Shown here: one piece after another, positions 50,546-61,623 of the stretch
How positions within the stretch are numbered: position 1 is the stretch's first letter
Layout: each line of letters opens with the position of its first letter
Assembly (NCBI RefSeq): GCF_032854445.1
Contig: NC_088297.1
Coordinates: forward strand, 19,605,127 to 19,669,126
Origin: Liolophura sinensis
Lineage: Eukaryota; Mollusca; Polyplacophora; Chitonida; Chitonidae
Length of the DNA: 64,000 nucleotides
Reading direction: 5' to 3'
Notes under the pieces: generated by a model
Told to the model about the DNA's origin: nothing
Database searches by the model: none
What the model saw: the letters and a program-made list of their open reading frames with translations, nothing else
Program-made: the position numbers and the translations under genes

Positions 50546-50690
50546 CTACTGGTAAGACCGTACAACTTTCCATGAGCTTGGAAAGAGATTCGGGTCAGTT
50601 ATAGTACTTGGGTAGTCCTTGCGCCGAAGATAGTCATCAATATCCACCATTAGACTAAGTAGGTATTTGGCCGTATCCGAATCAGTCCAG
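50546..50690 (-). pseudogene. Relict core-binding domain fragment next to V5
   Basis: In a frame different from V5, the minus strand reads MVDIDDYLRRKDYP then ITDPNLFPSSWK before a TAG. This matches the LRSRLDSYLKDNDYP-SITKSxLF segment found in intact exons. The first half of the domain and an acceptor are absent or scrambled into the V5 tail. It is best explained as a partial duplicate that has lost frame. Confidence 0.6.
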
Positions 50691-51212
50691 CTACTGCCAA
50701 GTCGATTTTCTTGACATGTCGGGTGCTTCTGATCATACTACAACTCAGCCAGTCACAAAGTTTTTGTAAGAAATCTACAGACGTATCACACACACGGATG
50801 CGTATTCTCCTCTCGTGAAATACATTCCTGCTTCTAAGTAATTCCGGCGCCTTCGAAAGGACAACCGGATAGCTGTTCTCTTTAAAATAACTGTCCTGAT
50901 GAGACATCATTGTCCGAAAGGTAGCCCACGTATAGTTTTTGCTCCCTCGACGGAGAATGGAACGAAAGAATGTTTCCAAATTTTCATTTAAGATTGCTGG
51001 CGGTATATCCAACAACTCCCGATGTTCATCTCTGTAGTAATCCGCGATATAGCGCTGGGGGATTCTAGCATAAGAGCCCGGGACAGAGTTTGTTTTCTTC
51101 AACTTTGGCTTGTTACAAGGGATGAACCTGTTGTCACGGGACTCCAATGAGGTGTCCAGCAGAGCTTGCGTTGAACTCCGTGTTACTTCATCTCTGGGTA
51201 AATCTTGCATTA
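50650..51212 (-). CDS. Variable terminal exon V5, strongly diverged
   Basis: Acceptor TTTTATTGCCAG|TA, phase 1, 187 residues. The domain is degraded: RYIADYY (54-60) stands where FERWLW should be, then IPPAILNENLETFF and FRTMMSHQDSYFKENSYP. The terminal half (VCDTSVDFLQKLCDWL onward) matches no other array member in this frame. The DNA just downstream encodes a second partial domain end in another frame. V5 may thus be a decaying exon fused to a frameshifted duplicate. The open frame and intact acceptor leave expression possible. Confidence 0.65.
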
Positions 51213-51886
51213 CTGGCAATAAAACCAATGACATGTCTTAGAGGACATTTATGGATTTAATGTAAACAATCACAATTGCGTGCGCATGGTGGCCATTTTA
51301 ATCTGAACTCCATTCCATCACAAAGATTCCGTGGACTTCAGACATGCATGTACCTCAATAAAATACTGGCTCTTTATCACAGAACACAGGACTAATGTAA
51401 ACAAAGTGGCCTAAACATTTTTCTTTTCATTTTCATATTTTCCCCGCTACATAAAATTATGTACTGGTTATACTGCAAAACGGTCATTTGCGAGATTTGA
51501 GACAGGACTTACCCAAAGAGTATATATAAGGGCAATTTTTCTCGTCTTCAACTTCAGCTTTACAACAAAGGTCTCAAAGTCGGTCGAATAAAGGCGAGTG
51601 ACATTTTCAGATTCACATGTATCTACTCGATCCTCAGCAATATGGAATAAGAGAGTTCAACTCCCACCTAATCACTGTTTTTACGTGACGAATATATTGT
51701 ATGAAAACAGCTTACACCAAACTTATAAAATACAAATTCCTCGCATAAAACAATGTCACCTACAAAACAGTAAGTGGATATATACCATATCTTAGGATAA
51801 TTTCTACCATGTCCAACTGTAGGTCTTATTTAGTCAAGACTTGCTTCTTTTCTGTATCAAAAGATTCTGCCAGCAATCTATGTGAA

Positions 51887-52386
51887 TCAGACGGGTCCTG
51901 TCTGGTGGTTGAAGACGGTGGTCAGTTCTTTTTCCTTTAATCTACGTTTCCTAAGCATGAAGGCACTTTGGCTTCTAGCAAACACAGATGATGATGTAAT
52001 AGAAGCCGGATAATGCTGATCCTTCAAATAACTGCTAATGTTTGTACGCAGTATGCGGAAAGACTCGGAACTGTAGTCCTTCCCACTAATGTTCTTAACA
52101 GAACTGAAGAACTCCACTAAGTATGAATCTAGTTCCACAGGAGGTATAGTTTCTATTTTACGCTGACTCTGGTTCGATTGACGCTCTAGCCAGCGTTCGA
52201 ACGTCCTCACCGCGTATGTAACGTTCCACCCTGTGCCCTTGTTTTTGGTTTGGACTGTGGGGAGACTGTGGCTGAGGCCAGGGCTCTGAGAATACTGGGG
52301 AAGTGTTGACGGCAGTGTTTGGTTTCCCAAGGTCAACGAGTGACCGTCGTGCGACATTACTCCGAAGGGGTAACCCAGAGACTGCT
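51887..52386 (-). CDS. Variable terminal exon V4 (core-binding domain)
   Basis: Acceptor TTCTCCTCAG|AG, phase 1, 166 residues. The opening GYPFGVMS matches GDPFGVLS of V6, so the pair is alike even in the linker, which is normally unalignable. YAVRTFERWLERQ (59-70) and KDYSSESFRILR are also shared with V6. The canonical-type residues between them are IPPVELDSYLVEFF. The tail after KRRLKEKEL is short. The middle linker (residues 12-45) is Ser/Pro/Gln-rich. Confidence 0.85.
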
Positions 52387-52720
52387 CTGAGGAGAAAAAC
52401 GAAACGATTTGGAGTCACTTGTAACCGATTTATTGAAAACGATTTTCTTGCTCAATGATGTAACACATACACAGCTAAGTTTACCAGTTAGTGAAGTTAA
52501 AAAGCAAATGTAGCCTGGCAATTCAAAACCAAGTTTTCGAAATATCTGAATGAAAGAAACAAAAGCAAATCAGAGCCTCACATTTCTTAACACAATCTGT
52601 AAAAGTGGCAGACAAAATCTGAAGAACTTCAATGACGACAGAACAGAACATTTAAAGATGTACCCATTGTGTTTCACCACAAACATCCATATCACCAAGA
52701 ACATGTACAACAAATGCACG

Positions 52721-53223
52721 TCAACTGTGCTTTTCCACTAAGCGTGATTCATTAGCTGAAGACACTGATGAGCTCTTCAACACCAACTCCTGCTCTTTCA
52801 ACTGGGCCCAACGGGCCTTAAACGCACCCATGCTTCTGGCAAACAAGCTTGATTTTACAATGCAATGAGGGTAACCCTTTTCCTTCAAGTAACCATTAAG
52901 ATAGCTTCTAAGAAGTCTAAATGACTCAGAGGAATATTCCTGCCCGGACGCTTTTTTAATCTCTTGGAAAAATGACACCAGGTAAATGTCCAAAAGTTCT
53001 GACGGGATGTTCTCAATCGCTCGTTGCTCCTGATAGTGACGGGTACGCAACCAGCGCATCAAAGTACTGGCGCTGGAATGACACATGGCTGTTGTCGCCT
53101 TGGCCTTTTGCTTCATCGCAACTGGTTCGGGACTAAGCGAGGATAGGATTTCTGGTGTAAGCAGACTAGAATGGTACTGTCCCTCAAGTCCCTTCAGGGA
53201 TGGAGTATATCGCCGGTATGACT
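52721..53223 (-). CDS. Variable terminal exon V3 (core-binding domain)
   Basis: Acceptor CTTTGCCAG|AG, phase 1, 167 residues. The first helix reads LMRWLR (55-60). It is followed by IPSELLDIYLVSFF, FRLLRSYLNGYL, KGYPHCIVKS and FARSMGAFK. IPSELL departs from the usual PP pair. The C-terminal tail after the domain (about 20 residues) is Ser-rich and ends VEKHS. Closest neighbour by motif is V2. Confidence 0.82.
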
Positions 53224-54222
53224 CTGGCAAAGGAAACAATTCTAATTCAGAAAATAATGTTCAGCTTATCCAGCTATATGTGATATTTGGAAACTTTCGA
53301 GATACACTATCATAAGATATGTCCACCTAATTCACTTGTATAGTACACATCATTAAACTTGGATAGATTTTGGGATTACAGATCAAGGGTAAAATTATAT
53401 CTGCTACACGTACATGTATTACTTGGTTCAATCTCAACGCCTTAGGGAAATCAACATTAACCTATTGTTTATAGTCAAGGGTCAGGACTAATTCCTGTGC
53501 TTTTATGAAAACCACCACAGGTAACAGAAAGATGCCTATATGTCCAATCAGCACTTTCAAAAGATGAAAGAATGAATGCGCCACTTTCACTTTCAGAGAA
53601 TACGCCACTGATGTTAGTGCTAGTCTGATCATGCCGATCTTCTATGTAGAGATGACGGGTAGATATTTATTTAGGTAATATGGCCTAACTGTGTCTTCAT
53701 TACAATGATTGTAACAAATCCAATAAGAAGTCAAAATTTTAAAAATCGTTATGCTCCTTTAACTCAAAACCTACCACTCTCCAAAAGCTCTAGCGCTTTG
53801 GAAACCATGCCATTCACTCTAAATTTATAACACGCTTCCTGTTTCACTAGAGGCCCATTTCCTTAAAATAAAAAGAACAGCAAACAACTGAAGTTCAAGC
53901 TCAAATGATATTTGTGTAGGTGAAAAATCTGTGCAATGCCTTAATACATATTATATCTATGTAATCTCACACACGCATGTATAGGTAATACATGCATGTA
54001 TGTCAAGAAAATCAATGTTCACATCTGTGTTATGCAAGAAATGGGGGCTGTGAAATTGTAGAGCTGATCTTGTTATTTAATTACCAGTGCCACAATAATT
54101 ATTGCAGGTCCAGAAGAAATCAATCAAGTTCAGTAAAAAATAAAATCGCAAGACCAGCTGTCTGGCAATTTATGGGGATAATCCAACTCCAACTTTGGCG
54201 TGATGTGTACACACACATTACA
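53224..54222 (-). other. Spacer between V2 and V3
   Basis: About 1 kb, AT-rich. Nothing recognisable beyond the acceptor of V3. Confidence 0.4.
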
Positions 54223-54695
54223 CTACTTGTCTATGGTCAGCTGACTCCGTTTGCTCCTCAGCTGTATGCGTCTCTGGCTATAGACCTGCTGGCTTTTCAG
54301 GAAAGTTCTACTCTTTGTTATGGACTCCGGATAGTTCTTGGTTTCTAGGTAACCTTGGATATAGCTTCTCAACGTTCTTAAAGATTCTGGCGAATAATCC
54401 ATTCCGGATGGCTTTTTGACCTCCTGAAAGAACCCTGCCAAATAGAAGTCTAATTCGTCCGGAGGAATATTCTCGATGTTCCGTTGTTCATCCGGGTATT
54501 TTCTTTGAATCCACCGATGCATTGTGCCAACGCATGAAGCAAACATGGCAAATGTGGTCCTAGATTTTGGTTTCTTTGACCCAGGCCCACTGCCTACAGT
54601 CACTGAAGTTTCAGCCTGAGCAGATGATGGGTTATTCCACGGTATCGAACTCCCATGATAAGGTACCCAACGTTCTTCACACATCTCTGGCAACA
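54223..54695 (-). CDS. Variable terminal exon V2 (core-binding domain)
   Basis: Acceptor TTTCATTGTCAG|TG, phase 1, 157 residues. The linker (1-45) contains a Gly/Ser stretch and KKPKSRTT. The first helix is unusual: MHRWIQ at 59-64 instead of FERWLW. Then come IPPDELDFYLAGFF, LRTLRSYIQGYL, NYPESITKS and a basic end (RRIQLRSKRSQL). It shares FFQE-KK and LRSY-x-GYL with V3, so the two neighbours look like products of one duplication. Confidence 0.83.
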
Positions 54696-56000
54696 CTGAC
54701 AATGAAACAATTCCAAGACTGTTGGAACAGTAAAACACCGAACACATAAAATATACTTAATGTTTATGAAGACAAAGAATTTGGGTATAAATATATTGGA
54801 TTTAAATGGACCTTGCTAAGGGAGTTTACAGTCTACTTTTTAAAGTCAACCATGCCATTTCCATCTCGCTTTACAGCCTACAAGGGAAAATGGTGTTTGG
54901 GCTTGGAAAGAGATTATTTCTCAGCTCCAAAATTATATCTTAAAACAAAAGTCGGGTACAATGTTCCGTTGCGAATGATTTCCTGCCTTACATCAAACAA
55001 ATCTACCCATACATCATGGCTTTCGAGGAGGGGAGAGTTTTGCATTTCTAAGCTAACATGACTCATAGCATGTGAAGAGAACTAATCGCTTCCTATCCCT
55101 TCAAGTGCTCCTGACAAGTGTTTGAACACATCAGGAACTTCCAAAACACATTCAGCTACTAAGCCACATGCACCGAAAGAGCAGAACTAGGAAAAAACAA
55201 CACCATAACTTATTGAAGAAGTTCCTTACAAAGAGCACTATTTTAAGGGACTCTTTCATGGCAATGTCAATCTATATGCACAGCTGTATATCGTACAGCA
55301 TACTGAACACAATTTTAAATTTTTTTTAAAAAATCATGAAAAGGAATAACTGATGTATTTTACCCTAAAGTAAACATATACATGAAATAACAAGTCCACT
55401 TGAATCAACCACTATGCTTGTATTAATATTACTCAAGTACAACTGTTTTAAGCACTGAAGAGGAGAACTAAATGTTTAGTTTGGTGCACTTGGCTGCACT
55501 CAAGAGGAAAGTCTCGCGTGTATTATTGATCTTCTGTAATCTACATGTAGCTGAAGGACATTAAAGAGCATCTTCCTAATGTTGAACAAACACACCTACA
55601 GCAACGTCTTTGTTATAATCTCCTCCAGTGTGACACCTCGCAGTATTAAGTGAGATATTTGGAAATCAATATCTTTGTAAGTGTAAATACAGTAAATGAG
55701 GGCATGCAACAACTGGATGTAATAAATATGTACAAAAACAAGGTGATTTTTGTTTCCTTGTTTCTCCTCAATTTTAAGATTTTAGCCTCTCTAACATTCA
55801 AAATTAAAAGCCAAACTTTTTGGTAACAAAAAAGACAAAACAGCAGCACAAAAAGTCAAATGTCAGTTACACTGAAGATACATAAATTACAGCACACAGC
55901 AGATTCTCCCACTCCACAAATTTTAAATCTCTGGAACAGATCTCAATATTAATGTTGCACAAAAGCCCTCAGAACATCCGTGCAAGAACTCAGACAAGTT
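54696..56000 (-). other. Spacer between V1 and V2
   Basis: About 1.3 kb of AT-rich sequence. I see no domain copy, repeat family or RNA gene. Confidence 0.4.
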
Positions 56001-56554
56001 TCAAGTCATTCGTAGCATATTTCTTCTGGCAATGTAACACTGCTGACTTTGAAAGAACATATCTCCTTTTATGATAGATACTGGGTAGTTTTGAGATTTC
56101 AAGAATGTGTCAATGTTTGATCGCAAAATTCGGAATGTTTCACAGTTATAATCTCCACCATCTGGCTTCTTAATGTTGAGGAAAAAGTCTGCCAGGTATT
56201 GGTCCAATTCACTTGGTGTGATGTCTTCAATTCTACGGTTCTCTTGGTTATATCCAATCCAAAGCCACCTTTCAAAAGTGTCAACAGCAGACACTAACTT
56301 TACTGCGGTACCTTTGGAATGAGTTCCAAGAAGACCAGCAATCCTTGATTTTCTCCACAGTCGATTGGGCGTGGCAGATACTGAATTCACAACACCGCCT
56401 TGACTCATATCCTCGATAGCCTCATGCACACTGTACTCCAGAACTGCAGCTGAGTTGGACAAATCTGGATTGTCTACCCTTGCAAAATTCACGGTTTCCC
56501 CAGGAAGGACTTTCTCTTTATCATCACACTGGTCATGTTGGGACACCGGCCATA
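56001..56554 (-). CDS. Variable terminal exon V1 (core-binding domain)
   Basis: Acceptor CTCTTATCAG, entered in phase 1 (G|TA), 184 residues to the stop. Residues 1-80 are a long acidic linker followed by a basic patch (RLWRKSR). The domain begins at AVDTFERWLW (residues 91-99), then ITPSELDQYLADFF, FRILRSNIDTFL and NYPVSI, and ends RRNMLRMT. ITPSEL replaces the common IPPEEL. This is the first array member met after the canonical gene and has the longest pre-domain linker. No AATAAA was found close below the stop. Confidence 0.82.
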
Positions 56555-59500
56555 CTGATAAGAGAAAAGCGTGGAACTTCCTTTTGGCAAAGTAATTGAT
56601 ACTTTAAAATACCCTACATCAAGAAAATTCTGTCATAACACTTTCTCTAAACAGAAATAAGTTACCCAGTGAAACACTGCTCATGTTGCCTACAGTAATG
56701 ACCCACAGTAAAAGTCTGCTTCAAGAAAGGCCAACATCATAAGCACATAACACTAGCATAGTTCCTTGAAAAGTCCTATAATAAACACATGTGTATATTA
56801 AACAACACTTTGTGAATTACTCCCCATCAACTGTATTTGTGTCTTTGAGAGGTAACTGTCACTGCAGGGCCAAAGACAGTAAACAGGAAAGGTAACTGCA
56901 ACTGCTTTATTATAAGAGCTAGGGTGCAACACGTAGTTAATACTGAAAATGCAGCCCATGGTGCCTGAGGTGTTAAAGAGGAACTACACCATATGTGTAT
57001 GATAGTTAAAATATAAGACCCGAGTATTTACATCTAGATGTAATTCACCATACAATATACCACAGTTTTCGACACTGTATCAGTGCACACTGAACAATGT
57101 ATTAAAAAAACAAAACAAAAAATAACTCATACATGTAAGCAGCTGCTGGACACGGTTTCTCCTTGTACATGTACTCTACTATTGTTACTAGCATTACCAT
57201 TTATCCTCATACAGTAGCAATAAATTGGAACCACACGAGCCTTGAATTCAGTTTAATGTCCTCATTTTCTAGCCCTGTTCTCCAAATAAAGACTATTTTG
57301 CTTAACCAAACACTGACAGGGTGGGGGACTGTATTTCTCCACTTTCATGCCCAATCCACAGAATTTAAGTACAAGCCTACTAACAGGCCTTGAATATCTC
57401 AAGTGGAACATTACAAGTGTACTCAAAAAACATGTACCTATATATAATAAAATCCTTCAAAGATGATCTTGCCTACCATTTTGCATGAATGTATCAACAA
57501 TGACTTAATTTGTTCGTTGAAGCAATGGTAAACTGTCAAGGCTTCAAATGATGTCATGGCATAGTACATGTTCACCGAATAAATGTACTTGTAACAGTGA
57601 AAACCTTTAAAGATATCATTCAATACTCTTACTGATAGATATACGCAGCACTTGTTGCTGGTCAATCATACTTTTTCATGTAACTTGTTAAAGCTGGAAA
57701 GGTAAACACCCTAGGCTACAGTGGTGCTAACATTTACTGGCCTTTACCACTGAATCCATGCTGGTTGGAAACAGTAGTTTAAATCTGCTTTGAGAGACAT
57801 CACATACTTACAGAACACAAGAAGCTGGGCTATCATTAGAGTTCATGTCAATTGTACATTCACTCTAAATCACTCTGCCCGAAAATGTCAGTAAGATCTA
57901 CATACATTTAGAGCTACCAAGGCCACTAGTTACTAAATAGATACTTTCAAATGTACTTATATCCATACAAGAAATCATTGGCATTTGATTTCACTCCTGA
58001 TCCACAGATCATAGTTGAAAATTCTGAAGTATACATATCCCAGGTAACTGGTGAAAGAGATATCAACAATGGCAATGTTAATAGTTGTACCTAAGTCCCT
58101 AAACAATTGCCAAGTACATCTTATTTCACAATGCACATATGAATAGCAGAAGTAATCTATGTTTTTAAGCCTCTCTACAAGAACATGAACATTTCATAAT
58201 AAATATGCATCAATAATTGCTCAACATATGTAGAAGCATGTACCTTTGCAAGTACATCCATAATGCATACTCCATGCCAATTGGTCTATTATAAAGTACA
58301 GATGAATAGCAGTCCAAATCCTGAAATTGGCTAAAAACCTAGACTTCTGTCTTTAGAAAGGAAAAATGTCCTACAATCTTGATGACAACAGGTAAAATTT
58401 TACCTTCAAGATAAATGGCCTGGTCACATCTTTTGAATAAGATGATCAACTATTTCACCAGGGTAACTTACACTTCCACTAACATATAAAGTACTAAAGA
58501 ACTGTTGAAATGTATAGATAATTTTAACATTAGATTCATTCAAGATCATGATGACATGCACTAAGATAGTGCTTTATGATGTCCTTCTTTAAAAACTATA
58601 CATAAAACATGTGAAACATACACATAACAAAAATGCAACAAACCATCGTTAAAAAAATGTTGAAGTCCCAAATATTAATAGGGGTATGTTTCACAAGATA
58701 ATTTATACTTGTAAACATTCATACATCTACATGCATGCTACTTTTATAGATAACCCATTACTTGCAACCGGTAGGCCTTTCTTTCTGTATTCTGCAGATA
58801 TTCAGTATTTTGATTTGAGAATCTAAAATCCTATCTCGCACACCCACAGCAGAAACATCTTATTCAATATTATACCACGAATATCTGTATTCCATTCATA
58901 CCAATCTTTTGTTTAAACCAAATGCTGAAAATTCCATATGTATACATGCGTGACAAAATCTGATCTTGTGATGGGACTTCAACTAACTACCCCGGTTTTT
59001 AAGGATGGTTACATGTAAATCAGAACAAAACATCAACAATAGAACAATATTCACAAAGCAGTGAGGAAAAGCTGCATTCTCTCACTTACCTGCATTTGGC
59101 ATCTGTACATATATGAAGCATTCACTTGTGTCTTAGGCAAGATAATCACATACAGTAAGGGCCATATGAAAGCTAAGTGATGGAAACATGATTTTTTGGT
59201 TTATACACCAAACTCCTGAACGTCTGAAGTTGAAAACCAGAAGGTACTCAAACTATTAGTCGAAGTAATAAAATGCTACTGCATCAGTTCATTAGCTGCT
59301 ACAAGCATCTCTATACAAGTTGCTCTTTCCATCTTGGATATCCTATCATTTAATATGGATTATTCGCTTAATGTTCGGCCCATTACCTGTTACAGAATGC
59401 TGCAATTATTTCAAATTTGCACTCTTATTATCATTTCTGGTGGGCAAATCATCTACTTGAATTAAACATTTACTGTTGTGGGATGAATCACAATGTCAAA

Positions 59501-60180
59501 AACTTTACAAATTTGTACTAGTCTGCTGGACATATAAATGTAACATTTCAAGGCCACACATGTACATTATAACACACTGATTTAAAAATAAAGTATTGTT
59601 TAAGTACGTATGTTCAGTTTCATTCAGTAATTTATAAAATACTGACAAATATGAAGTAAGTATTCTAAAGGCACACTCTCTATACCATTTCCTTTAATAT
59701 TTAGGTTTTCAAATTGAAAATCTTAAAATAATTTTTTTTGCAAATGGTTGAAATCTATGTTCTACTAAATTCTAAACCCAGGGGACATAACTAATGTTTT
59801 TATTTAAAAGTTGCAATGTTATCTCCCCTGATGTGATCATCCCTTCATCAAATCTTGAGGTCTAGATAGTCGTCTTTCTCTATAGGGCTTGCATACTTAA
59901 AATAAATAACCACTGAATATGTACTAGTCTTCAGGTGGCTCTGTATTCTTTATGTTTTATGAAATATCCATGAAACTGCTTTCTAGTTCTGGCTTCCAAT
60001 TAAAGGGCCCAGGCACCTGTTTGACATTATGAGGGAGACACCCTAAGATTCAATTCTGGCTCATGCTGTTCCAAGAAATAATATCTTTTGAAGTTAAAAA
60101 AAAAAAAAAAAACAAAAAAAAAGCATGGAAAACCACAAAAAAATGAAAGAAATGCTCTTTTTATCACGGGTGAAAAATAC
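56555..60180 (-). other. Exon-free 3.6-kb gap between canonical gene and variable array
   Basis: AT-rich sequence with no core-binding domain copy and no recognisable SINE or transposon on either strand. It is among the longest exon-free and repeat-poor stretches in the window. It separates the canonical poly(A) site from the first variable exon and would be a natural place for elements controlling terminal-exon choice, but no motif was identified. Confidence 0.4.
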
Positions 60181-60186
60181 TTTATT
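60181..60186 (-). terminator. Poly(A) signal AATAAA for the canonical exon
   Basis: AATAAA on the minus strand about 72 nt after the stop of the catalytic exon. It marks a likely 3' end for the full-length transcript upstream of the whole variable array, so any variable isoform must bypass this site. Confidence 0.55.
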
Positions 60187-60257
60187 ACTTCAAAAAGAAA
60201 TTCACAGAACTGTAACGTAACAGGAAAAGTCAAAGTACAACTCAAAATTTAAGCGCA

Positions 60258-61360
60258 TCATGGCAAGTTCTCTGCTTTAACACCGGAAATCTGCCTATCA
60301 TTGTCAGGGTCAGAGTCATTTTCAATGGACAGCGCCTCACATTTTGTGTTAACAGTATACAAAGTAGGAGCAGGCTGTAGGGAAACTGATGAAGATGCAG
60401 AGCGGACTTTTGACTGAGACGAATGCAAGATGTTGCTCATTTCACGATGGTTGTCTACGGATGGCTTGTTAACATAGCTTCTCACACTCGATTCGCTTTG
60501 ATGACCTGTCACTGACATGACATCACTGACGGACAAACCAGCGTCTGCGAACAGAGAGGTAGCTGTTGCGCTGACACAGAGATTAGTATAACGCCGGCTG
60601 AGATTTGCATCTTTAGATATATCAGCCATTAGGGTCCTCTGAGTTTTAAAACCCATTGCCTGACTTGCATACCATGGGGATGGCCTGTCACAAATTGTAT
60701 CAGTATCAGCTAAGACTGGGAAATTGGTTAGAGGGCGCTGAAAAAAATACTCACAATGCGAGTTTCGCCTTTTAAGATAAAGTTTCAGACTTTTAACAGG
60801 GCATGTGTCATCTCCAGTGGCATACATTCTGGGATGTCTAACAGAGTCTCTGTACATTTTGTTCCTCTTACTGTACAATATCTCTGCATACTCAACCCCA
60901 GCATCATCAAATTTAAAATCAAATGAACTAGCTGAAAGATCTCGTAAACCATCACGACCAAAATGCAAGCTTATTTCAAACCAAACTTTTCTCACAAGTG
61001 ATTTTGGAGAACTGTTAGAGAGGGTGCCACTGGAGTAAAGTCTCCTTAAATCGGTCTCAGAAATGGGCTTATGATGGACCGTGATGTCTTTTCCATCACG
61101 GCACTTCTCTTTTATTATTCCTGCCAGAACATTATTTGACATCACAAACTCCCGATCATTCATTATATTTATGTTTCTCTCAAAAGGTGGAGAATTCAAG
61201 TAGCGATTAATGGAAGCTCTTATTCCAATTAGAGCCGACTTGGAATAACATTCACCTCGCTTACTGCGAGCTTCAGCATAAAAACGACGCAGCAGGATGT
61301 TCAACTCTGTACTGGTTAGCCCCTCAAAATCTCTGGAAGTGTTTGTTTCAGCAAGCCAGT
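60258..61360 (-). CDS. Canonical last exon: Crypton-derived tyrosine recombinase-like domain (DUF3504)
   Basis: Opens at acceptor GAATTTCAG in phase 1 and runs 366 codons to a stop. Roughly residues 1-80 complete the core-binding domain (LTSTELNILLRRFY, then IRASINRYL). Residues ~110-310 are the catalytic-type domain. It has the family hallmarks: the LHFGRDGLRDLS segment around the first catalytic Arg, WYASQAMG, LSRRYTN, VTGHQSE and a final RSYV with the nucleophile-position Tyr. The second box, normally H-x-x-R in NHSVRAT, reads LCVSAT, so both His and Arg are missing. Cleavage activity is therefore unlikely, as in domesticated relatives such as QRICH1 and ZMYM proteins, which act as chromatin or transcription factors. 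The tail is acidic and Ser-rich. Function here is inferred from the family only. Confidence 0.85.
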
Positions 61361-61623
61361 CTGAAATTCAAGACGCCACTTAGAAAACAAGGCCACACAG
61401 AGATCTTATTAAAATATCACACTGTCACCAGGTAAGAAAAATTTGACTAAGTTTTACTCATACGTATAAGGATGCTTAGAGAGTGTGTAAATGCACATAA
61501 ATGCTTAAAATGCTTGTGTACATAGATTTATCTGATTTCATATTTATTTTTCGTCATATTAAGCAAAGGTTAAACTGCAGTTGTGATTACAACTATTTGG
61601 CACACTTTAAATTATTAACAAAC

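Noticed and set aside
197-56554. Each V exon as a separate single-exon gene starting at its own Met
   Set aside because: Several have no ATG before the domain after the acceptor, the frame often runs upstream only to the splice site, and all share one acceptor phase. A joined leader explains this better.
197-61360. An active mobile Crypton array or a programmed DNA rearrangement system
   Set aside because: Only one catalytic domain is present and it lacks the His-x-x-Arg box. No repeated target or end sequences flank the exons.
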